A stretch of 54,129 nucleotides of DNA from Verrucomicrobiota bacterium (GTDB taxonomy: Bacteria; Verrucomicrobiota; Verrucomicrobiia; Limisphaerales; JAHDYP01). A program made the translations under genes and the position numbers. Below, piece by piece: positions 1-8,490 of the stretch (position 1 is its first letter; each line of letters opens with the position of its first letter). The DNA is taken from NCBI GenBank assembly GCA_023383055.1, contig JAHDYP010000029.1, positions 1 to 54,129 of the forward strand, written 5' to 3'. Under the pieces are notes generated by a model that saw only the letters and a program-made list of their open reading frames with translations, did no database searches and was not told the DNA's origin.

Positions 1-1
1 G

Positions 2-394
2 CAACGCTTCGAACGAGCCGGGCTCCAGGTCCACGATATCCGCCGGGTCCAGTTCACCATCGCCCGACTCGAACAGCATTACGCCGAGCTCCGGCTGAAA
101 CATCCGCGCGCCTATGACCGCAACGCGCGGTATCTGGCCGGCCAGACGGGCATCGCGGTCGTTCTCTCCGGCATTCACGCCATCGCCAAAGCCCGGTCGT
201 TGACCGGCCCCACCGAACCGGCTTCCGCCCCGCCGGGAACGATTCGCGGCGACTACAGTTCAGACACTATCGCGATCGCCGACGCTCAGGATCGCGGCCT
301 GCATAACCTGATCCATGCGGCCGATTCGCCCGAAGCCGCCGCGCGCGAAATCGCCCTCTGGTTTGAACCCGAGCCGAACCGCCGGAGCGCCTGA
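2..394 (+). CDS. ndk: Nucleoside-diphosphate kinase, 3' part
   Basis: This is the C-terminal 130 residues of nucleoside-diphosphate kinase, which moves the gamma phosphate from one NTP to another NDP through a phosphohistidine. The window opens inside the gene, so the start and the N-terminal KPD motif are off the left edge. Visible are the helix RFERAGLQV, the segment VVLSGIHAIAKARSLTGPTE, the PPGTIRGDY strand, and the catalytic-histidine region LIHAADSPEAAAREIALWF (His codon at 314-316). Between GTIRGDY and the histidine lies an insertion of about 17 residues, as in archaeal-type and some bacterial Ndk proteins; shorter bacterial Ndk lack it. The stop is TGA at 392-394. The next gene, on the other strand, ends 17 bp further on. 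The family assignment is firm; physiological detail is family knowledge. Confidence 0.88.
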   Translation, partial: QRFERAGLQVHDIRRVQFTIARLEQHYAELRLKHPRAYDRNARYLAGQTGIAVVLSGIHAIAKARSLTGPTEPASAPPGTIRGDYSSDTIAIADAQDRGLHNLIHAADSPEAAAREIALWFEPEPNRRSA

Positions 395-411
395 TCCCGG
401 TGGCGCGGCCT

Positions 412-1356
412 TCAACTCCGGGCGGCACTGGCGAGGCCGATGCCCATTAAAACCACGAACCCGCCCACGGCCTGTAAGGCGCTCAGCGATTCACCCAATA
501 ACCCCCAGGCCAGCAGCGCCGCAACCACCGGCTGGGCGAGGAGACTGACCGAGGAAAACGAGGCGGCAAGATGCCGAAAAGCGAACGCAATGAGCCCCTG
601 CCCCACAATCTGGCTCACGAATGCCAGGCCCGCCAGCACCACCCAGCCCAGAACCGTCCGAGGCACCAGAACTTCCCCGCTGAACAGCGCCAGCACCCCG
701 AGAACCGGACAGGCACTGAGACTCGACCAGATCATCACCACGAGGGTCGAGTGACGTCGCCGGGCGTGCTTAACGCTCAACAGGTAGGCCGCGTAAAAAA
801 AAGCGGTGGCCAGACCCAGCAGATCACCCAGAACCTGGCCACGCGCCAGAACCGCGCTGCTGCCGACCACCAGGAGTGCGCCGGTCGAGGCCAGCAGCAG
901 TCCAACCACGAAAGCGGGGCGAATCTGTTCCAGAAAAAGGACCCGCGCGACAATCGTCACCAGGATGGGCGCGAAGTTGGCAAATAACGTCGCGTTCGCC
1001 ACCGAGGTCAGCTGGATCGACCAGTGCCAAAGCGCGAGGTCGCCGGCGAAGAACAGTCCCGGCAGAACCAGCCAAAGCATATCGCGAGCACTGCCCGGAA
1101 GCACCGCCGATAGCCGCTGGCTGCCCGGCTCCGGCTGGCCGGGCGCATGGGCGATTGGAGCCGGCTCGCGGGCCGGGAACGTGGCCTGCCAGGCGGCAAA
1201 GACCGGCAAGGCCAGCAAAAGCCGGTAGAAAGCCGTGGCGCTGGGACCCACTTCACTCCACCGAACAAAGATCGGAGCGAACGCAATGCCCACCGCGCCG
1301 GCGATGAGGCAGGCGAAAGCGACGCGAAAGGAGATCTCAGTCCGCACAAAGGTCAT
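412..1356 (-). CDS. EamA/DMT-superfamily transporter
   Basis: A 314-aa polytopic inner-membrane protein with the duplicated EamA (drug/metabolite transporter) fold, likely about ten membrane helices. The first repeat runs roughly 10-160 (FAPIFVRWSEVGPSATAFYR, then ASTGALLVVG) and the second roughly 175-310, ending LGESLSALQAVGGFVVLMG, a typical EamA tail. A hydrophilic stretch at about 60-90, rich in Pro and Ser, probably faces the cytoplasm. Members export or import small metabolites; the substrate cannot be told from sequence. The ATG at 1354-1356 overlaps the TGA of the long TauE frame on the same strand as ATGA, which would allow translational coupling if that long frame is translated. 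It converges with ndk. The EamA family call is secure. Confidence 0.85.
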   Translation of the reverse strand: MTFVRTEISFRVAFACLIAGAVGIAFAPIFVRWSEVGPSATAFYRLLLALPVFAAWQATFPAREPAPIAHAPGQPEPGSQRLSAVLPGSARDMLWLVLPGLFFAGDLALWHWSIQLTSVANATLFANFAPILVTIVARVLFLEQIRPAFVVGLLLASTGALLVVGSSAVLARGQVLGDLLGLATAFFYAAYLLSVKHARRRHSTLVVMIWSSLSACPVLGVLALFSGEVLVPRTVLGWVVLAGLAFVSQIVGQGLIAFAFRHLAASFSSVSLLAQPVVAALLAWGLLGESLSALQAVGGFVVLMGIGLASAARS

Positions 1357-2750
1357 GTAAAGTCCCGGAGGCTGGCGCCTAAACTGTTTGAAACGGCGGG
1401 ACGTTCTGGGTTAATAGCGATATGCGACTCTACTTCATGCGGCATGCCGACGCGCTGGCCGGCGCCGACGACGCGGCGCGCCCGCTCTCGCCCCGCGGAT
1501 GGAAGCAAGCCCGGCGAATGGGGCGATTCCTCGAGGAAGCCGGCGTGGTCTTTGACGCGGCCTATTCCAGCCCCCTGGTGCGGGCCTGCGAAACTGCCGA
1601 AGCGGTGCTCAACTGCTGCGGCGCGGTCGCGCCCAGACAGTTCAAGAGGATCGACGCCCTCGCCAACGAAACCACGCAGAAACGTTTTGAAGCCTGGTTG
1701 CGCGCCCTGCCGGGGGCGGAGCATCTGCTGCTCGTGGGCCACGAACCGACCCTGGCCGAACGCGTCAGGGCCCTGCTGAGACTGGAAAACGAGGGGTCGC
1801 TCAGCCTGCCCAAAGGCGCGGTCGTCTGCCTCGAGAGCGAAGACCTCCGATCGGCCACCCTGAAATACTTCGTGACCCCCAAGCTGCTCGGAGCCTAGCC
1901 CGCACCCCATCGCGAGCTCGCAGTCCTTGGCCAACAGAAGGGACAATGGCGCCGCCGTTCGTGCCCGAACACGTTCCAACAGTCCGCGGAGGTCCAGATC
2001 CAGGATCAGTTGCAGACCCGCCAGCAGGGTGATGGCGTAAATGATCCAGAGAAACGACGACTCGCTGATGGTCCGATTCAGCCGGACACCCAGCCAGACC
2101 CCGAGCGGAATCAACGGCAGAAACAGCAGGCTCAGCTCGAACGTCTGCCGGTTGATGATCGAGCTGCCAACAAAAAACGGCATCTTGATCCAATTCACCC
2201 AGGTGAAGGTCAGGACCATGGTCCCAACGAAAATCTCCTTGGGCAAACGCTGGGGCACCAGAAACATCGTAACCACCGGACCCGCGCCATGGGCGAAGGT
2301 CGAGGTGATGCCCGCCGCAATGCCAAAGGGAATCCCAATGGCGTGGTTGGGAGCGAAGGTGCCCTCGGCCCTCAGGATGAAGTCCCTGGCCAACTGAAAG
2401 CAGACGAAAACGATGGCCAGGATGCCGATGGCAACATTCAGTTGCCGCGGGGAGAACTGGCCAATGAGCTGAACCCCCACCAGGACCCCCGCGATGACGC
2501 CCGGCAACAGGTACTTGAGGTTCCGGGCATCCCATTTCCGCCAATACGGATACAGCGAGAAGGCGTCCCCGGCGCAGAGCATCGGCAGCAGGATCCCGAT
2601 GGCGTCGCGAGGACCAAACGCCAGCACGCAAAGCGGGGTGCTCAATAAACCCAGGGCCCCGCCGAACCCAGCCTTGGATATGCCGATGAAGAGGGCGGCC
2701 AGAACGGACACCACCCAGGCCGTCCAGTCGGCGTTCTGGAGAAACTGCAC
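1353..2750 (-). CDS. TauE/SafE-family permease with read-through C-terminal extension
   Basis: Residues 1-255 form a sulfite exporter TauE/SafE-type membrane permease: FIGISKAGFGGALGLLSTPL at the first helix, then repeated hydrophobic helices and TFAHGAGPVVTMFLVPQRLP in the second half. The family moves sulfite, sulfoacetate or other organic anions; the substrate here is unknown. The start is GTG at 2748-2750, because a stop lies three codons upstream in frame. The family normally ends near residue 255-265, but no stop follows. The frame runs on for about 200 hydrophilic residues, of which residues 285-443 are exactly antisense to sixA, and ends at TGA 1353-1355, overlapping the EamA ATG. The extension resembles a shadow of sixA, so the natural stop may have been lost, or the long protein may exist. 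Core confident, C-terminus not. Confidence 0.7.
   Translation of the reverse strand: MQFLQNADWTAWVVSVLAALFIGISKAGFGGALGLLSTPLCVLAFGPRDAIGILLPMLCAGDAFSLYPYWRKWDARNLKYLLPGVIAGVLVGVQLIGQFSPRQLNVAIGILAIVFVCFQLARDFILRAEGTFAPNHAIGIPFGIAAGITSTFAHGAGPVVTMFLVPQRLPKEIFVGTMVLTFTWVNWIKMPFFVGSSIINRQTFELSLLFLPLIPLGVWLGVRLNRTISESSFLWIIYAITLLAGLQLILDLDLRGLLERVRARTAAPLSLLLAKDCELAMGCGLGSEQLGGHEVFQGGRSEVFALEADDRAFGQAERPLVFQSQQGPDAFGQGRFVAHEQQMLRPRQGAQPGFKTFLRGFVGEGVDPLELSGRDRAAAVEHRFGSFAGPHQGAGIGRVKDHAGFLEESPHSPGLLPSAGRERARRVVGAGQRVGMPHEVESHIAINPERPAVSNSLGASLRDFT
1422..1898 (+). CDS. sixA: SixA-type phosphohistidine phosphatase
   Basis: A 158-aa histidine-phosphatase-superfamily protein of the SixA group, which removes phosphate from phosphohistidine in HPt or PTS-type proteins. 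The catalytic RHG-like motif is MRHADA (His8), followed by LSPRGWKQARRMG and the SSPLVRACETAE segment that supplies the conserved Arg. The second histidine lies in LLVGHEPTLAERV. Length matches the small SixA proteins. The gene is divergent from the EamA transporter (about 65 bp between starts). Unusually, the whole gene lies antisense to an open reading frame that continues from the TauE permease gene on the minus strand. The sixA frame carries all family motifs, so it is the real coding strand. In vivo substrate unknown. Confidence 0.85.
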   Translation: MRLYFMRHADALAGADDAARPLSPRGWKQARRMGRFLEEAGVVFDAAYSSPLVRACETAEAVLNCCGAVAPRQFKRIDALANETTQKRFEAWLRALPGAEHLLLVGHEPTLAERVRALLRLENEGSLSLPKGAVVCLESEDLRSATLKYFVTPKLLGA

Positions 2751-2880
2751 GGCGAGGGTCTAGCCCGAACGGCCGGCGCTGGGAAGGAGATTATGGATGT
2801 TGACTTGCGTCGGCGGAGGCAGCCCTTAAGATCCGCGACAGAATGACACGCCGGTCGACAACCGCGGGTGGGGGCCAGTC

Positions 2881-3879
2881 ATGATTCGATCCTCGGTCTT
2901 CACCACCCAGGGACGTCTGCACACGAAGGACATCCAGGTTTTTCTGATGCCAACGTTGCTGGCCGACACCAATCTTTTCTTGTGGGTCGACCTCGAGGAT
3001 CCGTCGCCGGAAGAGACCAAGGCCGTGCTCGAGGATGTCTTTCACTTTCATCCGTTGTCGATCGAAGACTGCGTGATGGCCACGCCTTCGCCGAAAGTGG
3101 AGGAGTATTCGCCGAAGGATGAGGATCAGTTTGCGCCCTATCTCTTCATGGTGATCCATGCGGTGGACTACAGCCGCACCGACGGGGTGTTTGCGACCAG
3201 CGAGCTGAACTTCTTCCTGGGACGCAATTTCCTGGTGACCTATCACGAGAAACCGTTGAAGAGCGTGCAGTTGACGGCTGATCGGTGCCTGCGGAGCAAC
3301 GTCCACATCGCGCGCGCGCCCGACCGGGTCGCCCACACGTTGTTGGACTCGATCGTCGATAATTACAAGCCGGCGCTGGAGGAGTTGTCCCTGGAGATCG
3401 CCGAGATCGAGCACATGGCGTTGGAACAGCCCACCCGCGAGACCCTGAAGAAGATCATGGGCGTCAAGAAGGAAGTGCTGCATCTGCGGCAGATCATCGG
3501 CCTCCAGCGGGAGGTGCTGGCGCGGTTCGCGCGGGGCGAGTTCAAGCTCATCCGGGCCCATCTGATGCCCTATTACCGGGATGTCTACGACGGCTTGTTT
3601 CACATTGGCGAACTGGCGCAGAACTACACGGATTCGCTGACGGGGATCCTGCAGGTTTACCTGAACATGTCCTCGAACCAAACCGGCGAAGTGGTCAAGC
3701 TGCTCACGATGATCACCGTGATCACCACGCCGGTGATGATCGTGGGAACCTGGTACGGGATGAATTTCGACTCCATGCCCGAGGTGCATTGGGTATGGGG
3801 CTATGGCCTGGCCTTCGGCCTGACGATCGTGGCAACGGCGCTCACCGTCTGGTATTTCCGGCGCAAGAAATGGCTTTAG
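2881..3879 (+). CDS. corA: CorA-family magnesium/cobalt transporter
   Basis: A 332-aa CorA/MIT-family divalent cation channel. The N-terminal soluble alpha/beta domain (to about residue 230) includes WVDLEDPSPEETKAVLEDVF and HFHPLSIEDCVM, standard CorA landmarks, followed by the long stalk helix. Two membrane helices at the C-terminus flank the signature YGMNF (Gly-Met-Asn at 293-295), the pore-mouth motif, and the chain ends in the basic RRKKWL tail typical of the family. The pentamer imports Mg2+ (some members Co2+ or Ni2+; some ZntB-like members handle Zn2+). The ATG at 2881 follows a G-rich stretch that can serve as ribosome site. The sensor kinase gene begins 7 bp after the stop, suggesting cotranscription. 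Confidence 0.92.
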   Translation: MIRSSVFTTQGRLHTKDIQVFLMPTLLADTNLFLWVDLEDPSPEETKAVLEDVFHFHPLSIEDCVMATPSPKVEEYSPKDEDQFAPYLFMVIHAVDYSRTDGVFATSELNFFLGRNFLVTYHEKPLKSVQLTADRCLRSNVHIARAPDRVAHTLLDSIVDNYKPALEELSLEIAEIEHMALEQPTRETLKKIMGVKKEVLHLRQIIGLQREVLARFARGEFKLIRAHLMPYYRDVYDGLFHIGELAQNYTDSLTGILQVYLNMSSNQTGEVVKLLTMITVITTPVMIVGTWYGMNFDSMPEVHWVWGYGLAFGLTIVATALTVWYFRRKKWL

Positions 3880-3886
3880 CCCGCAC

Positions 3887-5149
3887 ATGGCCGCCGCAAA
3901 ATCAGGTTTTCTCGACAAGGTCCTCGGCCGCATCGGCCGGCTCGACCCCGAAGGGCTCCAGACCGTCGTGCAACGTCTGGCCCGCGAGCGGGTCTTCCTG
4001 GAAACGCTCTTCAACACCATCGAAGACGGGGTCCTGGTGACGGACGAACAGGGCCGGATCCTCTATTTCAACTCGGCCGTCACGCGGTTGATCGGGCTCC
4101 AGCCCAACCAGGCCGAAGGCCAAAACGTGGTTCGCTACCTGCCCCAACTGGAGTGGCCCGCGCTGGTGGCCTTCGATCAGGCCGGGGGCGATCGGGTCCT
4201 GCGCCAGGAATTCGACGTCAGCTATCCCCGACCCCGCTTCATCCGACTCTATGCCGCCCCCTTGGACGGGGAGGCCACCGGCAGCTCCGGCGTGGCGCTG
4301 ATCCTCCACGACGCAACCGAGGCGCGGCAGCAAACCTTCCAAGCCATCGAAAGCGAGCGGATTCAAGCCTTGACGTTGCTGGCCGCGAGCGTGGCCCACG
4401 AAATCGGGAACCCGCTCAACGCGCTCCATATTCACCTGCAGCTCATGGATCGGGAATTGCGCAAACTCGCGCGGCTCGAATCGGAGTTGAACGGTCTGAA
4501 GCCGGGCCGCTCCGCGCTGGCAAAGTCGGGCCTCAGCGCGCTGGCCCGCGACCTGGGCGGGCACACGGACCGACTGCGGAAGTACCTGGATGTGGCGAAG
4601 GGCGAGATTGGACGTTTGGACTATATTGTGACGCAGTTCCTGCAGGCGATCCGCCCCTCGCCGCCGCAGAAGAAGGCCGTCTCCTTGAACCAGGTGGTGG
4701 AGCAGACCCTCGATTTGCTGCGGCCGGAGATCGAGAATCGGGGACAGGCGATCGAGAAACGGCTGGAAACGGGCCTGCCCCGGGTGCCGCTCGACGCGGT
4801 GCAGATCCAGCAGGCGCTGGTGAACCTCATCAAGAACGCAATGCAGGCGATGACCCGCGGGGGAACCCTTGGCATCCAAACCGGAACGACCGCGCGCGGG
4901 GTCTGGGTGAGCGTCTCGGACACGGGACACGGCATCTCCGCCGATCAGTTGAACCGCATTTTCGAACCGTTCTTCACCACCAAGAAAAAGGGATCCGGCC
5001 TGGGGCTGATGATCGTGCAGCGGATCGTCCGCGAGCACGGAGGGCTGATCAAGCTCGAAAGCCACGCGGAACGGGGAACCACTTTCCGAATCTGGCTGCC
5101 GCTCGAAGAACGGCAGCCCCGGTTGTTGGAGGCGCGTTTGCATGACTAA
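3887..5149 (+). CDS. PAS-domain sensor histidine kinase (NtrB-like)
   Basis: A 420-aa cytoplasmic histidine kinase without obvious membrane helices. A PAS domain covers about residues 30-150 (LFNTIEDGVLVTDEQGRILY). The dimerisation/phosphoacceptor H-box is VAHEIGNPLNAL with His171, and the ATPase domain (about 270-410) shows the N-box LVNLIKNAMQAM, the G1 box VSDTGHGIS, and FEPFFTTKKKGSGLGL. The arrangement is that of NtrB-type kinases, which sense through PAS and act on sigma-54 regulators. The stop overlaps the start of the next gene by 8 bp, so kinase and regulator are very likely made together. The signal and physiological target are not apparent; nitrogen control is only one possibility, as no nitrogen genes are nearby. 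Confidence 0.9.
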   Translation: MAAAKSGFLDKVLGRIGRLDPEGLQTVVQRLARERVFLETLFNTIEDGVLVTDEQGRILYFNSAVTRLIGLQPNQAEGQNVVRYLPQLEWPALVAFDQAGGDRVLRQEFDVSYPRPRFIRLYAAPLDGEATGSSGVALILHDATEARQQTFQAIESERIQALTLLAASVAHEIGNPLNALHIHLQLMDRELRKLARLESELNGLKPGRSALAKSGLSALARDLGGHTDRLRKYLDVAKGEIGRLDYIVTQFLQAIRPSPPQKKAVSLNQVVEQTLDLLRPEIENRGQAIEKRLETGLPRVPLDAVQIQQALVNLIKNAMQAMTRGGTLGIQTGTTARGVWVSVSDTGHGISADQLNRIFEPFFTTKKKGSGLGLMIVQRIVREHGGLIKLESHAERGTTFRIWLPLEERQPRLLEARLHD

Positions 5150-6515
5150 ACCGACCGTGCTGATTGTCGACGACGAGAAGCCCAGCCGCGACGGCCTCCG
5201 CGCCGCGCTCGAGGATCGCTATGACGTCTACGTGGCCGAGGATGCCGGCGCCGCAATGGCACTGCTCGAACGCGAGCCTTTCGACGTCTTGCTGACCGAC
5301 TTCCGCCTGCCCAAGGAGGACGGCATGCGCCTGATCGGCCGGGCCAAGAGCCTCCCCCGCCCCCCCGTCTGCATCCTCATGACCGCCTACGGCTCCGAGG
5401 AGCTGGCCGTGGAAGCGATGAAACGCGGGGCGGACGATTACATCGCCAAAGGCCGGCTCCAGATCGAGGAACTCGAACTGCGGATCGCCCGGGCCTTGCG
5501 CAACCAGAACCTCGAGGCCGAAAACGAATCGCTGCGACAGCAGCTCGATCGTAAATTCGGACTCGAAAACATGGTGGGCGAATCGGCCGCCATGGATGAG
5601 GTGTTCGATCTCATCCGCCAGGCCGCGCCCTCGCGCGCCACGATCCTGATCCAGGGCGAAAGCGGCACCGGCAAGGAGCTGGTCGCCCGCGCCGTCCATC
5701 AATTAAGCCCGCGGGCACGACAACCCATGGTGACGGTGCATTGCGCGGGGTTGCCCCGGGAGTTGATCGAAAGCGAATTGTTCGGACACGAAAAGGGAGC
5801 GTTCACCGGCGCCCACGAACGCCGGGTCGGACGGGTGGAACAGGCCCAGGGCGGCACCCTCTTTTTGGATGAAATCGGCGAGATCGACGCGGGGATTCAG
5901 ATCAAGCTCTTGCGGTTCCTCGGCGAACGCACCTTCGAGCGAGTGGGTTCGAACAAGACCCTCACGGCCGATGTCCGCCTGATCGCCGCCACCAACAAGA
6001 ATCTCGAGCAACTGGTGAAGACCGGTTCCTTTCGCGAGGACCTCTACTTCCGGCTGCAGGTGGTCCCGATCCAGCTGCCGCCCTTGCGGGAGCGGCCCGG
6101 CGACATTCTGCTGCTGGCGCGGCATTTTCTGCGCGAATTCGCCCAGGAAAACGAAAAAACGATCAACGGCTTTTCGCCGGAGGCTTTGGAAGCTCTCACC
6201 GCCCACCCGTGGCCGGGCAACGTGCGCGAGCTCCGCACCGCCGTCGAACACGCCGTCGTGCTCTGTCGCGGATCCAATATCGCCTTGCGGGATCTGCCGC
6301 AGGCCGTGCGCGGCAGCCCCGGCCTCGGAGGCGGCGCCGGGCCCGGGCCGTTGCTGGCGCAGGGGAACCTGACGGTGCGGGAAGCGGAGAAACAACTGAT
6401 CGTGCGGGCGCTCAAGGAGTGCAATAACAATCGGACTCTGGCCGCGAAACGGATCGGCATGAGCCGTCGCACGCTCCACCGCAAATTGCTTGCTTATCGG
6501 CTGGAGGATGTCTAA
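5142..6515 (+). CDS. Sigma-54-dependent response regulator (NtrC/AtoC-like)
   Basis: A 457-aa bacterial enhancer-binding protein in the classical three-domain order. The receiver domain (1-120) has the acidic pair VDDE and phosphoacceptor Asp53 in LLTDFRL. The central AAA+ domain (about 145-375) carries Walker A GESGTGKE, the sigma-54 contact loop GAFTGA, Walker B GGTLFLDEIGE, and HPWPGNVREL. The C-terminus is a Fis-type helix-turn-helix (NNRTLAAKRIGMSRRTLHRK). Phosphorylated protein would open sigma-54 promoters in an ATP-dependent way. It overlaps its partner kinase by 8 bp. A Gly/Pro-rich linker (GSPGLGGGAGPGP) precedes the HTH. Targets are unknown. Confidence 0.93.
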   Translation: MTKPTVLIVDDEKPSRDGLRAALEDRYDVYVAEDAGAAMALLEREPFDVLLTDFRLPKEDGMRLIGRAKSLPRPPVCILMTAYGSEELAVEAMKRGADDYIAKGRLQIEELELRIARALRNQNLEAENESLRQQLDRKFGLENMVGESAAMDEVFDLIRQAAPSRATILIQGESGTGKELVARAVHQLSPRARQPMVTVHCAGLPRELIESELFGHEKGAFTGAHERRVGRVEQAQGGTLFLDEIGEIDAGIQIKLLRFLGERTFERVGSNKTLTADVRLIAATNKNLEQLVKTGSFREDLYFRLQVVPIQLPPLRERPGDILLLARHFLREFAQENEKTINGFSPEALEALTAHPWPGNVRELRTAVEHAVVLCRGSNIALRDLPQAVRGSPGLGGGAGPGPLLAQGNLTVREAEKQLIVRALKECNNNRTLAAKRIGMSRRTLHRKLLAYRLEDV

Positions 6516-6552
6516 TCAAAGAGCCGCGGGCCACCGGAGGTAAAAAGATCGC

Positions 6553-8454
6553 ATGAGATTACAGGAGTGGATTCATCGAATGGAGGTCGGCGCCGGCACG
6601 CGCTATGTGCGGCTGGCGGTCGTGGTTTTCGGTTTCCTGGCCCTCGCCCTCCTCTACAATCTCTTCGAATATCGGAACCTGGCCAATCCCGAGGCCATGG
6701 ACGCGGCGCAAGTTGCGCGCAATGTGTCTCGGGGAGAGGGGTTCACCACCCGGTTCGTGCGACCCTTGAGCCTGCACCTGGTCGAAGCCCACCAGCAATC
6801 CCGCGGCCGCCGCACCAACGATTTCGGGATGCTGAACCAAGGCCATCCGGACCTGGCCAATCCTCCGCTCTACCCGCTGTTGCTGGCCGGCGCCATGAAA
6901 GTGTTGCCGTTCGAATACGAGATCCCCCGGGGTAGACAGTACCGGCATTATCAACCCGATCTGCTGATCGCCCTCATCAACCAGGCCCTCTTCCTCGGAC
7001 TCGCCTTTCTCACCTACCGGCTCGCCGCGCGGCTGTTCGATCCCACCGTCGCCTGGGGCTCGGTCATTGCCCTGGTCGGTTCGGAGTTGCTCTGGCGCTT
7101 CAGCATCTCGGGACTCTCCACGATGCTCTTGTTGAATATCGTCGTGCTCCTGACGATCTGCCTGGCCGCCATCGAGCGCCGGGCCCGGGAAAATGTCGAG
7201 CCGCGCAGCCGTCTGATCCTGCTCGGGCTCGCGGCAGGGCTGCTGGTCGGACTGGGGGCGCTCACGCGTTATTCCTTCGGCTGGCTGATCCTGCCGGTGG
7301 GGTTGTTCCTGGCCACCTGCGTGCCCCGGGGCCGGCTGGTGCTGCCGCTGGCGGCGGTGCTGGCGTTTCTGGTGCTGCTGACTCCCTGGCTGGCGCGCAA
7401 CCACGCGTTGAGCGGAACGCTGTTTGGCACGGCCGGCTATGCCTGCATGGAGGATATCTACCCGCTGAAGAGCGATGAAATCGAGCGCGCGCTCGAGACC
7501 CCCGCCACCGAAACGGACCTGGCCAACGCCACGCTCCGCAAGCTGATCGTCAACGCGACGCCGATCCTCCAAGTTGAGGTCGTCACCCTGGGCGGCAGCT
7601 GGCTGGCCGCCTTTTTCCTTGTCAGTTTATTGGTGCCGTTTGTCGATCCCGGCCGCAACCGACTGCGCTGGTTTGTGGTCTCCGCGCTGCTGCTCTGGGT
7701 GGTGGTGCAGGCCCTGGGCAAGACCCGGCTTTCCACCGAGGACCCGGTCCATGGCGAGAACCTGATCGTTTTGCTGGCGCCGCTCGTTTTTATCTTCGGA
7801 ATCGCCCTGTTCACCACCCTCTTGGATCAGTTGCCACTCACCTTCTTCCGGGCGCGCGAGGCGGTGACCGCCGGGTTTCTGCTGCTCCTCTGCCTGCCGT
7901 TGATCCTGTCGCTCTTGCCGCCGCGACGGATCACCCACGCCTTTCCGCCCTATCATCCGCTCTACCTGCAAACCATGTGCGGCTGGATGGAACCGGACGA
8001 GTTGATGATGGGCGATCTGCCCTGGGCAATCGCCTGGTACGGAGATCGGCAAGCCATCTGGCTCACCCAACGACTGGCCGATCCCCGGCACCAAAACGAT
8101 CTCTACGCCGTTCACGACCTGCACAAGCCGGTTCGGGCGCTGTATCTCAGCCATCGAACCCTCGACCAGCCGATGTTCACCGCGTTTTACGACAACCAGG
8201 AACGCGGGAGCTGGGGGCATTTCGCTTCGGGATTGCTCCACGCAAACCGGCGAATCCAACAAACCATTCGCCAGTACCCCTCGGAGCGCGACATCCCGGA
8301 GGCGGTGCACCGCAATGTCACCACCTTCTGGCACAAAAGCTTCGAGGACCTGGTGCCCGACCGCTTTTTCCTGCAGCAATGCCCCCTCTCGTATATCGAG
8401 ACGGGGCAACTGTTTCTCACGGATCGAAACCGTTGGTCAGTACCCAAACCGTAA
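6553..8454 (+). CDS. GT39/ArnT-like membrane glycosyltransferase
   Basis: A 633-aa polytopic protein of the GT-C fold. After a first membrane helix (about 20-40) comes a loop with NPEAMDAAQVARNVSRGEGF, the region that in ArnT/PMT-like enzymes carries the catalytic Asp, and GHPDLANPPLYPLLL, also typical. Many hydrophobic helices follow to about residue 450, and the last 170 residues are a soluble domain, probably outside the inner membrane. The family uses polyprenyl-phosphate sugars to glycosylate lipids or proteins on the periplasmic face; acceptor and sugar are unknown. GGAGG lies about 12 nt before the ATG. The gene follows the two-component pair by 37 bp in the same direction, so it could belong to that operon. 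Exact family within GT-C is uncertain. Confidence 0.72.
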   Translation: MRLQEWIHRMEVGAGTRYVRLAVVVFGFLALALLYNLFEYRNLANPEAMDAAQVARNVSRGEGFTTRFVRPLSLHLVEAHQQSRGRRTNDFGMLNQGHPDLANPPLYPLLLAGAMKVLPFEYEIPRGRQYRHYQPDLLIALINQALFLGLAFLTYRLAARLFDPTVAWGSVIALVGSELLWRFSISGLSTMLLLNIVVLLTICLAAIERRARENVEPRSRLILLGLAAGLLVGLGALTRYSFGWLILPVGLFLATCVPRGRLVLPLAAVLAFLVLLTPWLARNHALSGTLFGTAGYACMEDIYPLKSDEIERALETPATETDLANATLRKLIVNATPILQVEVVTLGGSWLAAFFLVSLLVPFVDPGRNRLRWFVVSALLLWVVVQALGKTRLSTEDPVHGENLIVLLAPLVFIFGIALFTTLLDQLPLTFFRAREAVTAGFLLLLCLPLILSLLPPRRITHAFPPYHPLYLQTMCGWMEPDELMMGDLPWAIAWYGDRQAIWLTQRLADPRHQNDLYAVHDLHKPVRALYLSHRTLDQPMFTAFYDNQERGSWGHFASGLLHANRRIQQTIRQYPSERDIPEAVHRNVTTFWHKSFEDLVPDRFFLQQCPLSYIETGQLFLTDRNRWSVPKP

Positions 8455-8490
8455 CCCGGCTCCCCAACCGATCGTCCAGCCGCGCGAGGC

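Noticed and set aside
2791..4020. A 409-codon minus-strand frame opposite corA
   Set aside because: The plus strand has the CorA GMN motif; the minus frame is His/Gln/Arg-rich shadow sequence.
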